From positions 1-5,394 of the forward strand of contig JAHZHG010000215.1 of NCBI GenBank assembly GCA_019420425.1: a stretch of 5,394 nucleotides of DNA, in the 5' to 3' direction. The stretch comes from Clostridiales bacterium (GTDB taxonomy: Bacteria > Bacillota > Clostridia > Lachnospirales > Lachnospiraceae). A model generated the notes under the pieces. The model had not been told where the DNA came from and did not search any database. It worked only from the letters and a program-made list of their open reading frames with translations. The translations under genes and the position numbers were made by a program. This document shows positions 4,857-5,394 of the stretch, piece by piece. Within the stretch, counting starts at the first letter, position 1. Every line of letters starts with the position of its first letter.

Positions 4857-5394
4857 TGCAGACACCTCCTTTGTACGCTCCCGCGCCGCAGCCGGAGCAC
4901 TGCATCCGACAGTTTGGCGTAACCTTTCCTTCCATGGCCCGCTGCCATTCCTTTTTCAGAAAATTTTTCGTCACGCCGATGCGGATGAAGTCCCAGGGCA
5001 GCAGTTCGGAAAGCTCTCTCTCCCGGATTGTGTAAAACTCCAGATCCAGTCCGGTATCGGCAAAGGCCTGGGTCCAGTATTCATAATGGAAGGTTTCCGA
5101 CCAGGCGTCGTAGAGCGCCCCCAGCTCATAGGCACGAAGGATGGCTGCTCCTACCCGGCGGTCTCCTCTGGCCAGCAGCCCCTCCAGCACGGTGACATCC
5201 GCCTCATGCCAATTGTATTTGATGCTCTTTTGGTTCAGCTGGGCTTTAATCTCATGATTCACAATCTTCGCCCGTCCCAGGTACTCTCCTCTGTCGTACA
5301 TGCCCGCCCACTGGAAGGGGGTAAAGGGCTTTGGCACAAAGAAGGAGGTGCTGACGGTGATCTGGCACTTGCCGTTCCGCTGATCCTTTGGGAT
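4840..5394 (-). CDS. TIGR03960 family radical SAM protein, C-terminal part only
   Basis: C-terminal 184 residues of a large radical SAM protein; the gene enters from beyond 5394. The visible frame starts IPKDQRNGKCQITVSTSFFV and continues PKPFTPFQWAGM, a hallmark of this family after the radical SAM barrel. Next comes a helical region with LLARGDRRVGAAILRAYELG and WSETFHYEYW, then PWDFIRIGVTKNFLKKEW. The C-terminus has a cysteine cluster (NCRMQCSGCGAGAYKGGVC), which could bind a metal or an extra Fe-S cluster. GTG 5337 is internal, not a start, since the family-typical sequence continues upstream of it. Members carry an N-terminal B12-binding-like domain and the CxxxCxxC SAM cluster; both would lie outside this window and cannot be checked. 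It overlaps the DUF2344 gene by 17 nt, its usual partner. The exact reaction is unknown to me. Confidence 0.92.
   Translation of the reverse strand: MPKDQRNGKCQITVSTSFFVPKPFTPFQWAGMYDRGEYLGRAKIVNHEIKAQLNQKSIKYNWHEADVTVLEGLLARGDRRVGAAILRAYELGALYDAWSETFHYEYWTQAFADTGLDLEFYTIRERELSELLPWDFIRIGVTKNFLKKEWQRAMEGKVTPNCRMQCSGCGAGAYKGGVCIESKN
4865..4872 (-). promoter_or_regulatory. Ribosome binding site favouring the TTG start of the DUF2344 gene
   Basis: AAAGGAGG on the minus strand, inside the 3' end of the radical SAM gene. It is 8 nt before TTG 4856 but directly abuts the alternative GTG 4865, so it decides in favour of TTG. Confidence 0.8.

Noticed and set aside
1..5394. CRISPR array, insertion sequence, tRNA, rRNA or phage features
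   Set aside because: No spaced direct repeats, transposase motifs, terminal inverted repeats or structural RNA sequences other than the riboswitch were seen.

Overview
The window reads as a chromosomal segment from a Gram-positive member of the Clostridia, probably Lachnospiraceae-like. The reasons are the gene set TIGR03960 radical SAM protein - TIGR03936 protein - RNase E/G, strong Shine-Dalgarno sequences, frequent GTG/TTG starts, a consensus sigma-A promoter and a transcription-terminating riboswitch. Genus and species cannot be read from the sequence. All genes are on the minus strand, so transcription runs from position 5394 towards 1.

Region 1 (5394 to 2924) is a tightly packed housekeeping operon of three overlapping genes. 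It holds the C-terminal part of a TIGR03960 radical SAM protein (5' end outside the window), a DUF2344/TIGR03936 partner protein, and an RNase E/G family endoribonuclease. The ribonuclease stops before the family's usual Zn-link and C-terminal domain. No terminator follows the ribonuclease gene. The -35 box of the next promoter overlaps its stop codon.

Region 2 (2927 to 2500) is a long regulatory leader. It contains a consensus sigma-A promoter, a cobalamin (B12) riboswitch with the classic conserved blocks, and an expression platform in which an antiterminator competes with a 3' hairpin and an intrinsic terminator. About 120 nt of leader then lead to the ribosome binding site of the next gene.

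Region 3 (2499 to 1) is the regulated operon. It encodes a family-5 (peptide/nickel type) ABC transporter substrate-binding protein with a secretory signal but no lipobox cysteine, then a strong 22-bp intergenic hairpin, then a DppB/NikB-type permease cut off by the window edge. The rest of the transporter (second permease, ATPases) would lie beyond position 1.

Main interpretation: a peptide/nickel-class ABC transporter is under B12 riboswitch control. It should be made when cobalamin is scarce, so cobalt, a cobalt chelate or a corrinoid is a better candidate substrate than a nutrient peptide. The riboswitch is clear from the sequence; the substrate is inference.
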